A DNA stretch of 64,000 nt from Muribaculaceae bacterium (GTDB taxonomy: Bacteria > Bacteroidota > Bacteroidia > Bacteroidales > Muribaculaceae). The notes beneath the pieces are model-generated. The model saw only the letters and a list, made by a program, of their open reading frames with translations. It ran no database searches and was not told the origin of the DNA. Shown one piece after another: positions 27,598-36,328 of this stretch. The stretch is from contig JAFRRT010000013.1 of NCBI GenBank assembly GCA_017427945.1, positions 1-64,000 on the forward strand, given 5' to 3'. Position 1 is the first letter of the stretch. Every line of letters begins with the position of its first letter. The position numbers and the translations under genes were made by a program.

Positions 27598-28206
27598 ATG
27601 TTCTCAGGAATAGTAGAAGAAGCGGCGCGTGTCGTCGCATTGCGTAAGGACGGTGGCAATCTGCACATCACGCTTAAGTGCAGTTTCACCGACGAGTTGA
27701 AAATCGATCAGAGCGTTTCGCACAATGGCGTGTGCCTCACAGTCGTGGAACTGCCGGGTGACGGTACCTACACCGTGACCGCCATTCAGGAGACGCTTGA
27801 CCGCAGCAACCTGGGTCTGCTCAAAGTGGGTGACGAGGTGAACGTGGAGCGCTCGATGCTCATCGAGGGTCGCCTCGACGGTCACATCGTGCAGGGACAC
27901 GTTGACCAGACCGCCGTGTGCACGGACGTCAAGGAGGTGGATGGTAGCCACTATTTCACTTTCAAGTATGAGGTGGCGCCCGAGATGGCTCGCAAGGGCT
28001 ATGTCACAGTCGAGAAGGGTAGTGTGACGGTTAATGGCGTGTCGCTCACCGTGTGCAACAGCGAGCGTGACAGTTTCCAAGTGGCTATCATCCCTTATAC
28101 CCGCGAAATTACCAACTTCCACTGCATCGAGGTGGGCACCGTTGTCAACCTGGAGTTTGACATCATCGGCAAGTACCTTGCCCGCTTGATGGAATTTGCG
28201 CTGTAA
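27598..28206 (+). CDS. ribE: Riboflavin synthase alpha subunit
   Basis: ATG 27598 gives the conserved N-terminus MFSGIVEE and 202 residues, the family length; an in-frame GTG at 27481 would add a tail over the pfp terminator. Two lumazine-binding halves are visible (QSVSHNGVCLTVVEL and GSVTVNGVSLTVCN, with a VEKGSVTVNG repeat and RLDGHIVQGHVD between them). The enzyme dismutates two 6,7-dimethyl-8-ribityllumazine molecules to riboflavin. It is followed after 27 nt by a phosphoesterase gene. Confidence 0.95.
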   Translation: MFSGIVEEAARVVALRKDGGNLHITLKCSFTDELKIDQSVSHNGVCLTVVELPGDGTYTVTAIQETLDRSNLGLLKVGDEVNVERSMLIEGRLDGHIVQGHVDQTAVCTDVKEVDGSHYFTFKYEVAPEMARKGYVTVEKGSVTVNGVSLTVCNSERDSFQVAIIPYTREITNFHCIEVGTVVNLEFDIIGKYLARLMEFAL

Positions 28207-28233
28207 ACGTTAAAGACTAAGGTCTGACGTCTA

Positions 28234-28728
28234 ATGAAGAAAATAGGCATCATCAGTGACACCCATGCCTGGTGGGACGACCGCTACGCTCAGCACTTCG
28301 CCGACTGTGACGAGGTATGGCATGCCGGTGACATCGGCAGCGACGAGCTCGCCGACAAACTCGAAGCCATCGCGCCGGTCTTTAGGGCCGTCTGTGGCAA
28401 CGTGGACGGGGCGAGCCTGCGTCGACGCTTCAAGGAGATGGAAATCTTTGAGGTCGAGGGTGTCAAGGTGGTGATGACTCACATTGGGGGGTACCCCGGC
28501 AAGTATGCTCCTGGCATCAAGCAGCGCCTGGAGTTGTCAAGGCCCAAGCTTTTTGTGTGCGGTCATAGCCACATCCTCAAGGTGATGCCCGACCGCACTC
28601 TGGATTGCCTTGTGGTCAATCCGGGAGCTGCCGGAGTTCAGGGCTGGCAAGTGGTGAGGACCCTTGTCACCCTTACGTTAGATCAAGGAAAAATAACCCA
28701 CGCTCAAGTAATTGAGTTAGCCAAATGA
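28234..28728 (+). CDS. YfcE/MJ0936-type metallophosphoesterase
   Basis: A 164-residue phosphodiesterase of the calcineurin-like superfamily. The metal motifs are all present: GIISDTHAWWDD (D8/H10), HAGDIG (about 31-36), CGNVD (about 54-58), THIGGYPG (His near 78) and CGHSH (about 104-108). Small members of this family hydrolyse phosphodiester model substrates; physiological targets are seldom known. Its last codons overlap the next gene by 4 nt (ATGA), implying translational coupling with the SPOR lipoprotein. Confidence 0.88.
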   Translation: MKKIGIISDTHAWWDDRYAQHFADCDEVWHAGDIGSDELADKLEAIAPVFRAVCGNVDGASLRRRFKEMEIFEVEGVKVVMTHIGGYPGKYAPGIKQRLELSRPKLFVCGHSHILKVMPDRTLDCLVVNPGAAGVQGWQVVRTLVTLTLDQGKITHAQVIELAK

Positions 28729-29216
28729 AAAATGCGTTAACCATAGTGATGTTGCTGGCGGTAATGGTCTTGACAGGCTGTCACAGCAACGAGCAGAACT
28801 ACCGCGAGGCCTATGAAAAGGCCGTTGAGCGGCGTCAAACGGGTATCGGGGCCGAAACTTATGCCAAGATTGAGGCGGAGCGTCAACGCTACACCCATGT
28901 AATCAACGGCGACAGCGTCAGGATGGTTTACATCAACGCCGACGTCGTCGACTCGACCGATGTAGCCAAGCCTTTTAACGTGGTGGTCGCTACTTTTACC
29001 CAGCGCATCAATGCCAAGAGCTACTGTGACCGCCTGCGCGAGGATTGCGGCTTCAAGGGCAGTTATATTCTTTTTGGCGGCCCCGAGAGAAAGTATTTTG
29101 TGGTTCTCGACTGCTTTGACCAGCAGGAGCCGGCTGCGGCCTTGCTGCACGACATCGACAAGAAGGTTTGCATGAAAATCCTTGAACCACTTCCCTGGAT
29201 TCTCCGTAAACTCTAA
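28725..29216 (+). CDS. SPOR-domain lipoprotein
   Basis: A 163-residue lipoprotein with lipobox VLTGC (Cys19). A short helical region (about 22-60) precedes a SPOR-like fold (about 83-155: FNVVVATFTQRINAKSYCDRLREDCG, SYILFGGPERKYFVVLDCF). SPOR domains bind denuded glycan strands of septal peptidoglycan, so the protein probably sits in the cell envelope near division sites. A good terminator follows at 29220-29260. Confidence 0.82.
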   Translation: MKNALTIVMLLAVMVLTGCHSNEQNYREAYEKAVERRQTGIGAETYAKIEAERQRYTHVINGDSVRMVYINADVVDSTDVAKPFNVVVATFTQRINAKSYCDRLREDCGFKGSYILFGGPERKYFVVLDCFDQQEPAAALLHDIDKKVCMKILEPLPWILRKL

Positions 29217-29219
29217 AAC

Positions 29220-29260
29220 AATGGCGATTGACAGGCATCACGCTTGTGTCGCCATTTTTT
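29220..29260 (+). terminator. Intrinsic terminator after the SPOR gene
   Basis: AATGGCGA (29220-29227) pairs with TCGCCATT (29249-29256); an inner ACAGGC/GCTTGT stem continues it; TTTT follows. Confidence 0.85.
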
Positions 29261-29318
29261 ACATTAGTGAATGCTAATAACCAGCCGACTTTCAATAACT
29301 GATTAATTTTATTGTTTT

Positions 29319-30419
29319 ATGAAGAAGAACATCTTGTTGTCATTACTTGCCGTTGTCGCATTAACCATGCAGGCAAAGGTCGAGGTAGAAGTATCTGAAA
29401 CCGTTGAGTTGTTGAGCATCCTCTCACGAACGGCAGGTTTTCAAGAGTACAATATGGACATGGGCGGCCAATACACCGTTGATGTGGAAAACTGGTTCGC
29501 ACCGTTCAAAGACCATCCCATGGTCGCCTATTATCAGGGTCTGCGAGACAATTTCCACATCGGTTACAATGCGCCCGTCAGCTTGGCCGTTAGCCTCGAG
29601 ATAAAGGACGGAAAGATCATGATGGTGGGCAAGAAGGAGCTGCTGGACGACCGATGGCAGAACGTTGACCTCGACGACTTTGTCGCCCGTCTCAATCAGT
29701 TTTACACCGATACCCGTTTCCACGAGTTCTACAATCAACACCAGCCGTTCTATCAAGACATCTTGCGCAAATATGACACCAATGTGATGCAATATTTCCT
29801 TCAGGACTGGTATGCCCGATTCTATGGGGAAGAGCCCTCCGAGAAATACCGTGTCATCATCGGTTTCACCAACGGTGGACAGAACTATGGTGCCGACCGA
29901 CAGGTTCCCGGGATGCCCAAGGAGAGCTTCTCCATTTGTGGATACTGGACCCACCCGCAGATGGGCAGTGTGTTGGATCAGGAAAATGTAAAAAAATATG
30001 CTGCGCCGACACTCATCCACGAGTTCAACCACGCCTTTGTGAATCCGTTGATTGAGAATGAGAAAAATGCTGCAATACTGGGCAACATTCCTCAGGCGTT
30101 GCTTGAATTGAACAGTGACATCATGAGGCAGCAGGCTTATCCTGAAGGCAAAACGGTATTCAATGAGAGTGTCGTGCGTGCAGCAACCATCATCTATATG
30201 ATGGATAACGGTTTTTCGCCCGAAGAATTGAATCAGGAGTTGACCGATCAGGTAACGCGCGGCTTCACATGGATGCCCGAGCTGGTCACCGCAATGCGCG
30301 ACTACTCAAGCCATCGCAGCAAGTATCACACGCTCAATGACTTCTATCCTCAGATTGCCAAGGTCCTGAACAAGTACGTCCAGAACGAGAAGAAACGCTT
30401 CGACAAAGCACTGAAATAA
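29319..30419 (+). CDS. DUF4932 protein, putative secreted zincin metallopeptidase
   Basis: A 366-residue exported protein with a signal peptide (cleavage about residue 19, after MQA). The chain contains a HEFNH sequence at 234-238, which fits the HExxH zinc-binding motif, in the segment TLIHEFNHAFVNPL; a glutamate further on (about 259-270, LLELNSDIMRQQAYPE) may be the third ligand. The rest resembles DUF4932, a Bacteroidota family annotated only as unknown. I read it as a possible zinc metallopeptidase; no substrate is suggested. It stands alone between terminators and the convergent dapF. Confidence 0.75.
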   Translation: MKKNILLSLLAVVALTMQAKVEVEVSETVELLSILSRTAGFQEYNMDMGGQYTVDVENWFAPFKDHPMVAYYQGLRDNFHIGYNAPVSLAVSLEIKDGKIMMVGKKELLDDRWQNVDLDDFVARLNQFYTDTRFHEFYNQHQPFYQDILRKYDTNVMQYFLQDWYARFYGEEPSEKYRVIIGFTNGGQNYGADRQVPGMPKESFSICGYWTHPQMGSVLDQENVKKYAAPTLIHEFNHAFVNPLIENEKNAAILGNIPQALLELNSDIMRQQAYPEGKTVFNESVVRAATIIYMMDNGFSPEELNQELTDQVTRGFTWMPELVTAMRDYSSHRSKYHTLNDFYPQIAKVLNKYVQNEKKRFDKALK

Positions 30420-30454
30420 GTTTCATAAGGTAATGTGACTTACTGATTGCGGGT

Positions 30455-31282
30455 TTAGGAAAAAGGCAATTTCACAGAGCCTTCAAAAACAATGACAGCG
30501 GGGCCGCTTAAGTAAATGTGACCGTCGTCTTCGCGCCAATCTATGTCAAGGGTTCCGCCGTCCATGATGACGCGGGACTGACGGCCGCAACGGCCTGAAA
30601 TTGCTGCCGCAACGGCTGTGGCGCAAGCTCCTGTGCCGCATGCCATCGTGATGCCGCTGCCGCGTTCCCACACGCGCATGCGTATACCGTCATCCCTTAT
30701 CTGGGCAAATTCTATATTGCTGCGTTTGGGGAAACGTGAACTGTATTCTAGGCGGGGACCCTCAACCGCTACGTCCACGGCATCGATGTCGTCCACAAAA
30801 ATGACATAATGGGGGTTTCCAATCGAGACAAACACTCCATTGGGCAGTATTTCGCCTTCGGGCAAAAACAGACACTCATCCTCAAAGACGGGTGACATCA
30901 TATCTACTGTCACACTCTCAACGATGCCTGCGTTGTTGACGTCTAAGTCAAGTGTCTTGATGCCTGATGCTGTCATCAGGCGGATGTGGCGCTTGTCAGT
31001 CAAGCCGCGTTCAAACACATACTTGCCAATGCAGCGGCTGGCATTGCCACACATGAGCCCTTCAGAGCCGTCGGCGTTGAAAATTCGCATTGTGAAATCG
31101 GCATCGGTGGTTGGTGACTTGCCAATGAGCACCAAGCCGTCGCTGCCGATGCCAAAGTGGTAGCGGCTCAAGGCGACAGCGGCAGCCTCGGGGTTCTCGA
31201 TAGAGCATAGGGTCGTATCGACAAAAATATAGTCGTTCCCCACACCATGCATTTTTATAAAGTGGATTGTCTGATTCGTCAT
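30455..31282 (-). CDS. dapF: Diaminopimelate epimerase
   Basis: ATG 31282 gives 275 residues, the normal length, and begins just before the conserved [13 protein letters not shown]; an upstream in-frame ATG at 31315 lies at or beyond the inferred transcription start. The two catalytic cysteines are Cys78 (LMCGNASR) and Cys215 (MACGTGAC), forming the two-base epimerase pair that interconverts LL- and meso-diaminopimelate for peptidoglycan and lysine. A -7 box TACTTTTG on the minus strand lies at 31310-31303. The gene diverges from the PatB-type gene. Confidence 0.96.
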   Translation of the reverse strand: MTNQTIHFIKMHGVGNDYIFVDTTLCSIENPEAAAVALSRYHFGIGSDGLVLIGKSPTTDADFTMRIFNADGSEGLMCGNASRCIGKYVFERGLTDKRHIRLMTASGIKTLDLDVNNAGIVESVTVDMMSPVFEDECLFLPEGEILPNGVFVSIGNPHYVIFVDDIDAVDVAVEGPRLEYSSRFPKRSNIEFAQIRDDGIRMRVWERGSGITMACGTGACATAVAAAISGRCGRQSRVIMDGGTLDIDWREDDGHIYLSGPAVIVFEGSVKLPFS

Positions 31283-31387
31283 AAAATAAGAAATAAGGTC
31301 TGCAAAAGTAATCATTATCCAGAAAAATATTCTAATTTTGTCGCCAGTTTTATCAACACTATTTACCTTAAATCAATATTATTTCTA

Positions 31388-32572
31388 ATGCCAAAGTACA
31401 ATTTTGACCAATGTATTGACCGACGTGGCACCCATTGTAAAAAAGTTGACATGTTGGATGAGGTCTTTGGACGTCACGATTTGCTTCCCTTGTGGATAGC
31501 TGACATGGACTTCCCTGTGTGTCCCGAAATCAGTGATGCTCTGGTATCGCGCTTCGGTGACCATCCCATTTACGGATACACACTTCCCTATGACGAGTAT
31601 TGGCAATCGATTATCGACTGGCAACGTCGTCGCAACAGCTTCGAAATCAGCCGAGAAGAGATGACATTCATGCCTGGTGGAATGCCTGCTTTGGGCATGA
31701 TCCTCAACTTCTACACCAGTCCCGGTGATCGCGTGGTGCTACAGGAACCTGTGTACTACGACTTCAAGGATGTAATTGAAGGGAACCGTCGATTAGCGGT
31801 GCGTAACAACCTTGTTCCCACCGGTGATCATTTCTATCGAATGGACCTTGACGACCTGGAGCGTGTGTTCATTGAGCAGAAACCACGACTCATGATAGTA
31901 TGCAACCCTCAGAATCCTATAGGCATCGTGTGGAAAAAAGAAGAACTGCAACAAGTCGCTGCGCTGGCTCGCAAGCATAATGTGATCATCTTCAGTGACG
32001 AGGTGTTCGGCGACTTTACACTCTTTGGGCACAAGCACATCCCACTGGCGACAGTGAGCGAAGATGCGGCAGCTGTGACCATTACCTGTGGGTCGCCTGG
32101 AAAGACATTCAATATTCCAGGAGTAAAAAGCACTTGGCTGGTAATCAAGAACCCGGAATTGCGTCAGGAATTCTATCGTTGGGTGGAGGTGAACGAGTTG
32201 TGCAATGCCAATATCACGGCACTGCTCGCCACCGAGGTCGGTTATCGTCATTGTGAGCCTTGGCTCGAGGCATGCAAGCAATATATTGAACAGAATGTTC
32301 TCTATGTTGCTCAATACTGCAAAGAACATATTCCTAGCATATATGCCATCAAGCCGCAAGCGTCGTTCTTGATGTGGCTTGACTGCAGGCGATTAGGACT
32401 TGATCATGCCCAACTGGTGCGTTTTTTTGCCGAAGAAGCACATCTTGCTCTCAATAATGGCGAAATATATGGCGTTCCTGGCTATTGCCACATGCGACTG
32501 AATGTAGGAACTCCGCGTCAACGCCTTGAACAGGCTATGCATCAGCTTGAGGCCGCTGTCAAAGAATTATGA
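31388..32572 (+). CDS. PatB/MalY-type PLP-dependent C-S lyase or aminotransferase
   Basis: ATG 31388 gives 394 residues starting MPKYNFDQCIDRRGTHCKK, the usual N-terminus of PatB/MalY cystathionine beta-lyases; the open frame upstream is not needed. Fold-type I PLP features: LWIADMDFPVCPEI, GYTLPYDEYW, CNPQNPIGIVW, the aspartate in FSDEVFGDF and the PLP lysine in SPGKTFNIPG (usually SPSKTFN in the family). Expected activity is beta-elimination of cystathionine or related thioethers, giving pyruvate, ammonia and a thiol; some members are transaminases. A -7 box TAATTTTG is at 31333-31340. Confidence 0.88.
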   Translation: MPKYNFDQCIDRRGTHCKKVDMLDEVFGRHDLLPLWIADMDFPVCPEISDALVSRFGDHPIYGYTLPYDEYWQSIIDWQRRRNSFEISREEMTFMPGGMPALGMILNFYTSPGDRVVLQEPVYYDFKDVIEGNRRLAVRNNLVPTGDHFYRMDLDDLERVFIEQKPRLMIVCNPQNPIGIVWKKEELQQVAALARKHNVIIFSDEVFGDFTLFGHKHIPLATVSEDAAAVTITCGSPGKTFNIPGVKSTWLVIKNPELRQEFYRWVEVNELCNANITALLATEVGYRHCEPWLEACKQYIEQNVLYVAQYCKEHIPSIYAIKPQASFLMWLDCRRLGLDHAQLVRFFAEEAHLALNNGEIYGVPGYCHMRLNVGTPRQRLEQAMHQLEAAVKEL

Positions 32573-32666
32573 TTTGAATCATTTCTTGAGCGTCAGTATT
32601 CTCTGTAAATGATGATGCCTGCACCGTCCTTTTTCCTGTGTTAATTGGTCAAAAATGCTTAAAAAA

Positions 32667-32697
32667 TTTGTAGAGTGGATTTAATTGTGTAACTTTG
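32667..32697 (+). promoter_or_regulatory. Bacteroidota promoter of the ior operon
   Basis: TTTG at 32667-32670, 19-nt spacer, TAACTTTG at 32690-32697: an exact consensus match, 50 nt before the iorA ATG. It excludes the in-frame TTG at 32702 as a start. Confidence 0.85.
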
Positions 32698-32746
32698 TGA
32701 CTTGAAATTTGCTTCTAATACAGCAACCAAGTTAAACCTTATCATA

Positions 32747-34357
32747 ATGAGAAAATTACTTTTAGGAGACGAAGCCATCGCCCAAGGCGCGCTTGACGCG
32801 GGATTGAGCGGTGTTTACGCTTATCCGGGTACTCCCTCGACCGAAATCACGGAGTACATTCAGAATTCTAAGTTAGCGGTGGAACGCAACGTTCATCGCC
32901 GCTGGTGTACCAACGAAAAGACGGCGATGGAAGCCGCGCTGGGCATGTCCTTCATGGGCAAGCGTGCCCTGGTCTGCATGAAGCATGTGGGCTTGAACGT
33001 GTGCGCCGACCCGTTTGTTAACTCAGGCATGACCGGTGTGAACGGCGGTCTGGTGGTCCTGGTGGCCGATGACCCGTCGATGCACTCGTCACAGGACGAG
33101 CAGGACAGCCGTTTCTATGGCAAATTCGCCATGATTCCCACGTTTGAGCCCAGCACTCAGCAGGAGGCTTACGACATGATGGAGAAGGCTTACGAGCTGA
33201 GCGAGGAGGTATGTCTCCCCGTGCTCATGCGTGTGACTACCCGTATGGCTCACAGCCGTGCCGTTGTCGATGTCAAGGAGACTCCGCGTGCCGAGAACGA
33301 GATGAACTACAATGCCGAGGCAAGCCACTGGGTATTGCTCCCCGGCAACGCCATTAAGCGCAATATCACTGTTACCGGTCAGCAGACCGACCTCGAGCAG
33401 CGTGCTGTCAACAGCGAGTACAACAAGTACATTGATGCAGCCGACCACTCGATGGGTATCATCGCCACTGGTATCGCTTATAACTACCTGATGGAGTGCT
33501 ACCCCGACGGTTGCCCCTATCCCGTGCTTAAAATCAGCCAATATCCCATGCCCAAGGAGCTCATCCGCCGCATGACTGCCGATTGCGACTCTGTGCTCAT
33601 CGCCGAGGAGGGCCAACCCTTCGTCGAGGATCTGGTGCGTGGTGTGATGCCCGGCAATGCTGTCATCAAGGGCCGCCTCTCAGGCGAGCTGCCCCGCACT
33701 GGCGAGTTGAGTCCTGACGCGCTGAAGAAGGCTCTTGGCCTTCCCGTAAGCGAGGGTTATCCCAGCTGCGAGAATGTGGCTCCGCGTCCCCCTGCATTAT
33801 GTCAGGGCTGCGGTCACCGCGATGTTTACACGGCCCTCAACGAGGTGCTGAAAGAGTATCCCAATGCCCGTGTATTCGGCGACATCGGTTGCTACACCCT
33901 GGGCTTCATGCCGCCGTTTAAGGCCATCCACTCGTGCGTTGACATGGGCGCTAGCATCACCATGGCCAAGGGTGCCAGCGATGCAGGCCAGTGGCCCGCT
34001 GTTGCCATCATTGGTGACTCGACCTTTACCCACTCGGGTATGACGGGCTTGCTCGATGCCATCAACGAGAATGCCAACATTACCGTCATCATCAGCGACA
34101 ACCTCACCACTGCCATGACCGGCGGACAGGACTCGGCTGGTACCAATAAGTTCGAGGCCATCTGTCGCGGACTGGGTATGACCGACGAGCACCTCAAGGT
34201 GGTCGTTCCCCTGCCCAAGAATATGCCCGAAATCACGCAGATTCTGCGTGACGAGATAAACTATCGCGGCACTAGCGTGATCATCCCGCGCCGCGAGTGC
34301 ATGCAAACATTACAACGTCATCTCAAACAAAAGAAAGCACAGGAGGCAAAGCAATGA
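32747..34357 (+). CDS. iorA: Indolepyruvate ferredoxin oxidoreductase subunit alpha, short form
   Basis: ATG 32747 gives 536 residues beginning MRKLLLGDEAIAQGALDAG. The protein oxidatively decarboxylates aryl pyruvates (indolepyruvate, phenylpyruvate) to aryl-acetyl-CoA using thiamine diphosphate. Visible are the N-terminal pyrimidine-binding domain (GVYAYPGTPSTEI), CQGCGHRDVY (about 352-361) and the ThDP/Mg region (GDIGCYTLGFMPPFK and IIGDSTFTHSG). Archaeal IorA has about 600 residues with two C-terminal [4Fe-4S] clusters; here the chain stops after IIPRRECMQTL plus a lysine-rich tail, so the ferredoxin-like domain is missing. It overlaps iorB by ATGA. Confidence 0.93.
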   Translation: MRKLLLGDEAIAQGALDAGLSGVYAYPGTPSTEITEYIQNSKLAVERNVHRRWCTNEKTAMEAALGMSFMGKRALVCMKHVGLNVCADPFVNSGMTGVNGGLVVLVADDPSMHSSQDEQDSRFYGKFAMIPTFEPSTQQEAYDMMEKAYELSEEVCLPVLMRVTTRMAHSRAVVDVKETPRAENEMNYNAEASHWVLLPGNAIKRNITVTGQQTDLEQRAVNSEYNKYIDAADHSMGIIATGIAYNYLMECYPDGCPYPVLKISQYPMPKELIRRMTADCDSVLIAEEGQPFVEDLVRGVMPGNAVIKGRLSGELPRTGELSPDALKKALGLPVSEGYPSCENVAPRPPALCQGCGHRDVYTALNEVLKEYPNARVFGDIGCYTLGFMPPFKAIHSCVDMGASITMAKGASDAGQWPAVAIIGDSTFTHSGMTGLLDAINENANITVIISDNLTTAMTGGQDSAGTNKFEAICRGLGMTDEHLKVVVPLPKNMPEITQILRDEINYRGTSVIIPRRECMQTLQRHLKQKKAQEAKQ

Positions 34358-34926
34358 AAACCGATATCATTTTGTGCGGCGTTGGAGGACAAGGCATCCT
34401 CTCTATCGCCACCGTGATTGGCGAGGCAGCCATGCACGAGAACCTTTATATCAAGCAGGCCGAGGTGCACGGCATGTCGCAGCGCGGCGGTGACGTGCAG
34501 TCCAACCTGCGCATCAGCAGCAACCCCATCAACAGCGACTTGATCGCCCTGGGTTCGGCAGATGTCATCATCTCGATGGAACCCATGGAGGCGTTGCGTT
34601 ACCTGCCTTATCTGAACAAGGAGGGCTGGATTATCACCTCGAGCAAACCCTTTGTCAACATCCCCAACTACCCCGAGTTGGAGACCGTGATGGCCGACTT
34701 GAACAAGGTCAAGAACGTCATCATTCTCGACATCGAGCAGCTGGCTAAGGACAACGAGATTCCCCGCTCGGCCAACGTTATCTTGCTGGGTGCCGCCCAA
34801 AAGGCCCTTGGCATTGAGTATGACAAGCTGGAGAACGCCATCCGCCGCGTCTTTGGCCGCAAGGGCGACGCTGTAGTTGATGCTAACCTCAAGGCACTTG
34901 CCATCGGAAAGGAGGCTCAGCGATGA
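34354..34926 (+). CDS. iorB: Indolepyruvate ferredoxin oxidoreductase subunit beta
   Basis: ATG 34354 overlaps the iorA stop (ATGA) and gives 190 residues starting MKTDIILCGVGGQGILS, the conserved 2-oxoacid oxidoreductase gamma/beta domain. Further features: EVHGMSQRGGDVQSNLRI (about 42-59) and the nucleotide/CoA-side fold. An AGGAGG lies 8 nt upstream, but it consists of iorA codons and may be chance in a genus that seldom uses such motifs. The stop overlaps the aminotransferase start (ATGA), so all three genes are translationally coupled. Confidence 0.94.
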   Translation: MKTDIILCGVGGQGILSIATVIGEAAMHENLYIKQAEVHGMSQRGGDVQSNLRISSNPINSDLIALGSADVIISMEPMEALRYLPYLNKEGWIITSSKPFVNIPNYPELETVMADLNKVKNVIILDIEQLAKDNEIPRSANVILLGAAQKALGIEYDKLENAIRRVFGRKGDAVVDANLKALAIGKEAQR

Positions 34927-36239
34927 GACCCACACCCATTAGCCGCGAGATCATCGACCGCGCGATTGACGAGTATGGCATCATCGACTATGCTAATGCC
35001 ACCATCCGTGAGGTGAAAGCCATCGCCGAGCGTGCCGAGCGCGAGTCGGGGCAGGAATTCATCAAGATGGAGATGGGTATCCCTGGTCTGCCCGCTGCCA
35101 AGATTGGCGTTGAAGCACAAATCAAGGCCTTGCAGAACGGATGCGCCCGCCTTTATCCCGCCTTGCCCGGTGAGCCGATGATCAAGGACGCCACCTCGCG
35201 CTTCATCAAGGCGTTTATCGATGTTGACGTGCCGCCCGAGTGCTGCATCCCCACTGTGGGCTCGATGCAGGGCACCTTCGCCTCGTTGCTCACCATTACC
35301 CAAAGCAACAAGAAGAAGAACAAGGCGTTGTTCATTGACCCCGGTTTCCCTGTGCAGAAGCTTCAGCTGGAGATTCAGGATGTCCCCTACGAGACCTTCG
35401 ACATCTACGAGTTCCGCGGCCCCAAGCTGCGTGCCAAACTCGAGGAGTATATGTCTAAGGGCGACGTTTGCTGCCTTATCTACAGCAATCCCAACAACCC
35501 TGCCTGGATTTGCTTGACCGAACAGGAGTTGAAGGACATCGGCGAACTGGCTACCAAGTATGACGTTATCGTGCTTGAAGATCTGGCTTATTTTGCCATG
35601 GACTTCCGTCTGGACATCAGCAAGCCTTTCGAGCCGCCTTTCCAGCCCAGTGTGGCCAAATATACCGACCACTACATCATGCACATCAGCGGCAGTAAGG
35701 CATTCTCCTATGCCGGTGAGCGCATTGCGATGACCTGTATCAGCCCGGCCATCTTCAACCGCCACTATGACGACTTGTCGGCACGCTACGATGGCCTTCC
35801 CTTCGGCAAGGTGTTCATCACCCGCACGCTCTATGCCCTGTCATCGGGCACCAGCCACAGCGCCCAGTACGCACTTGCTGCGATTATGGATGCTGCCAGC
35901 AACGGTGAGTACCACTTCCGCGATGATGTAATCGTCTATGGACAACGCGCCCACAAGTTGAAAGAAATCTTCACCCGTCATGGCTTCCGCATCGTCTATG
36001 GCATGGATGGTGACCAGCCTATTGCCGACGGCTTCTACTTTACTATCGGCTATGGTAAGATGACCAGCGGTGAGTTGGCTCGCGAACTGATGTACTACGG
36101 CGTGAGCGCCATCTGCCTGGCCACTACCGGCTCATGGCAGGAAGGTCTGCGTGTATGTACCTCGTTCATCCAGGACCACCAGTACGAGATTCTCGATGAG
36201 CGCATGGCCATCTTCGCCGAGAACAACCCGATTAAATAG
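34923..36239 (+). CDS. Class I/II aminotransferase coupled to iorAB
   Basis: A 438-residue fold-type I PLP enzyme. It has YSNPNNPAW, the aspartate in VLEDLAYFAMDF and the PLP-binding lysine in SGSKAFSYAGER. It starts within the iorB stop codon. Because Ior acts on aryl pyruvates, the simplest reading is that this enzyme transaminates aromatic amino acids to supply them; the operon then makes phenylacetate, 4-hydroxyphenylacetate or indoleacetate as CoA esters. Substrate is inferred only from context. A strong terminator follows at 36278-36318. Confidence 0.85.
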   Translation: MRPTPISREIIDRAIDEYGIIDYANATIREVKAIAERAERESGQEFIKMEMGIPGLPAAKIGVEAQIKALQNGCARLYPALPGEPMIKDATSRFIKAFIDVDVPPECCIPTVGSMQGTFASLLTITQSNKKKNKALFIDPGFPVQKLQLEIQDVPYETFDIYEFRGPKLRAKLEEYMSKGDVCCLIYSNPNNPAWICLTEQELKDIGELATKYDVIVLEDLAYFAMDFRLDISKPFEPPFQPSVAKYTDHYIMHISGSKAFSYAGERIAMTCISPAIFNRHYDDLSARYDGLPFGKVFITRTLYALSSGTSHSAQYALAAIMDAASNGEYHFRDDVIVYGQRAHKLKEIFTRHGFRIVYGMDGDQPIADGFYFTIGYGKMTSGELARELMYYGVSAICLATTGSWQEGLRVCTSFIQDHQYEILDERMAIFAENNPIK

Positions 36240-36277
36240 AGGTGATTTGTTAAGAAACTGTATTTAACGCACACACC

Positions 36278-36318
36278 CTGCGGGAGCCGCCACACCGGAC
36301 GGCCCCCGCAGTTGTTAT
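36278..36318. terminator. Strong terminator between convergent genes
   Basis: CTGCGGGAGCCG (36278-36289) pairs with CGGCCCCCGCAG (36300-36311), 11 of 12 bases matched, then TTGTTATT on the + strand. It ends the ior operon and may also serve the LRR gene on the other strand. Confidence 0.8.
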
Positions 36319-36328
36319 TCAAGTGATT

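Noticed and set aside
34341..34346. AGGAGG 8 nt before iorB as a Shine-Dalgarno site
   Set aside because: It is made of iorA codons (Gln-Glu-Ala) and lies in a translationally coupled overlap; in this phylum such motifs seldom act.
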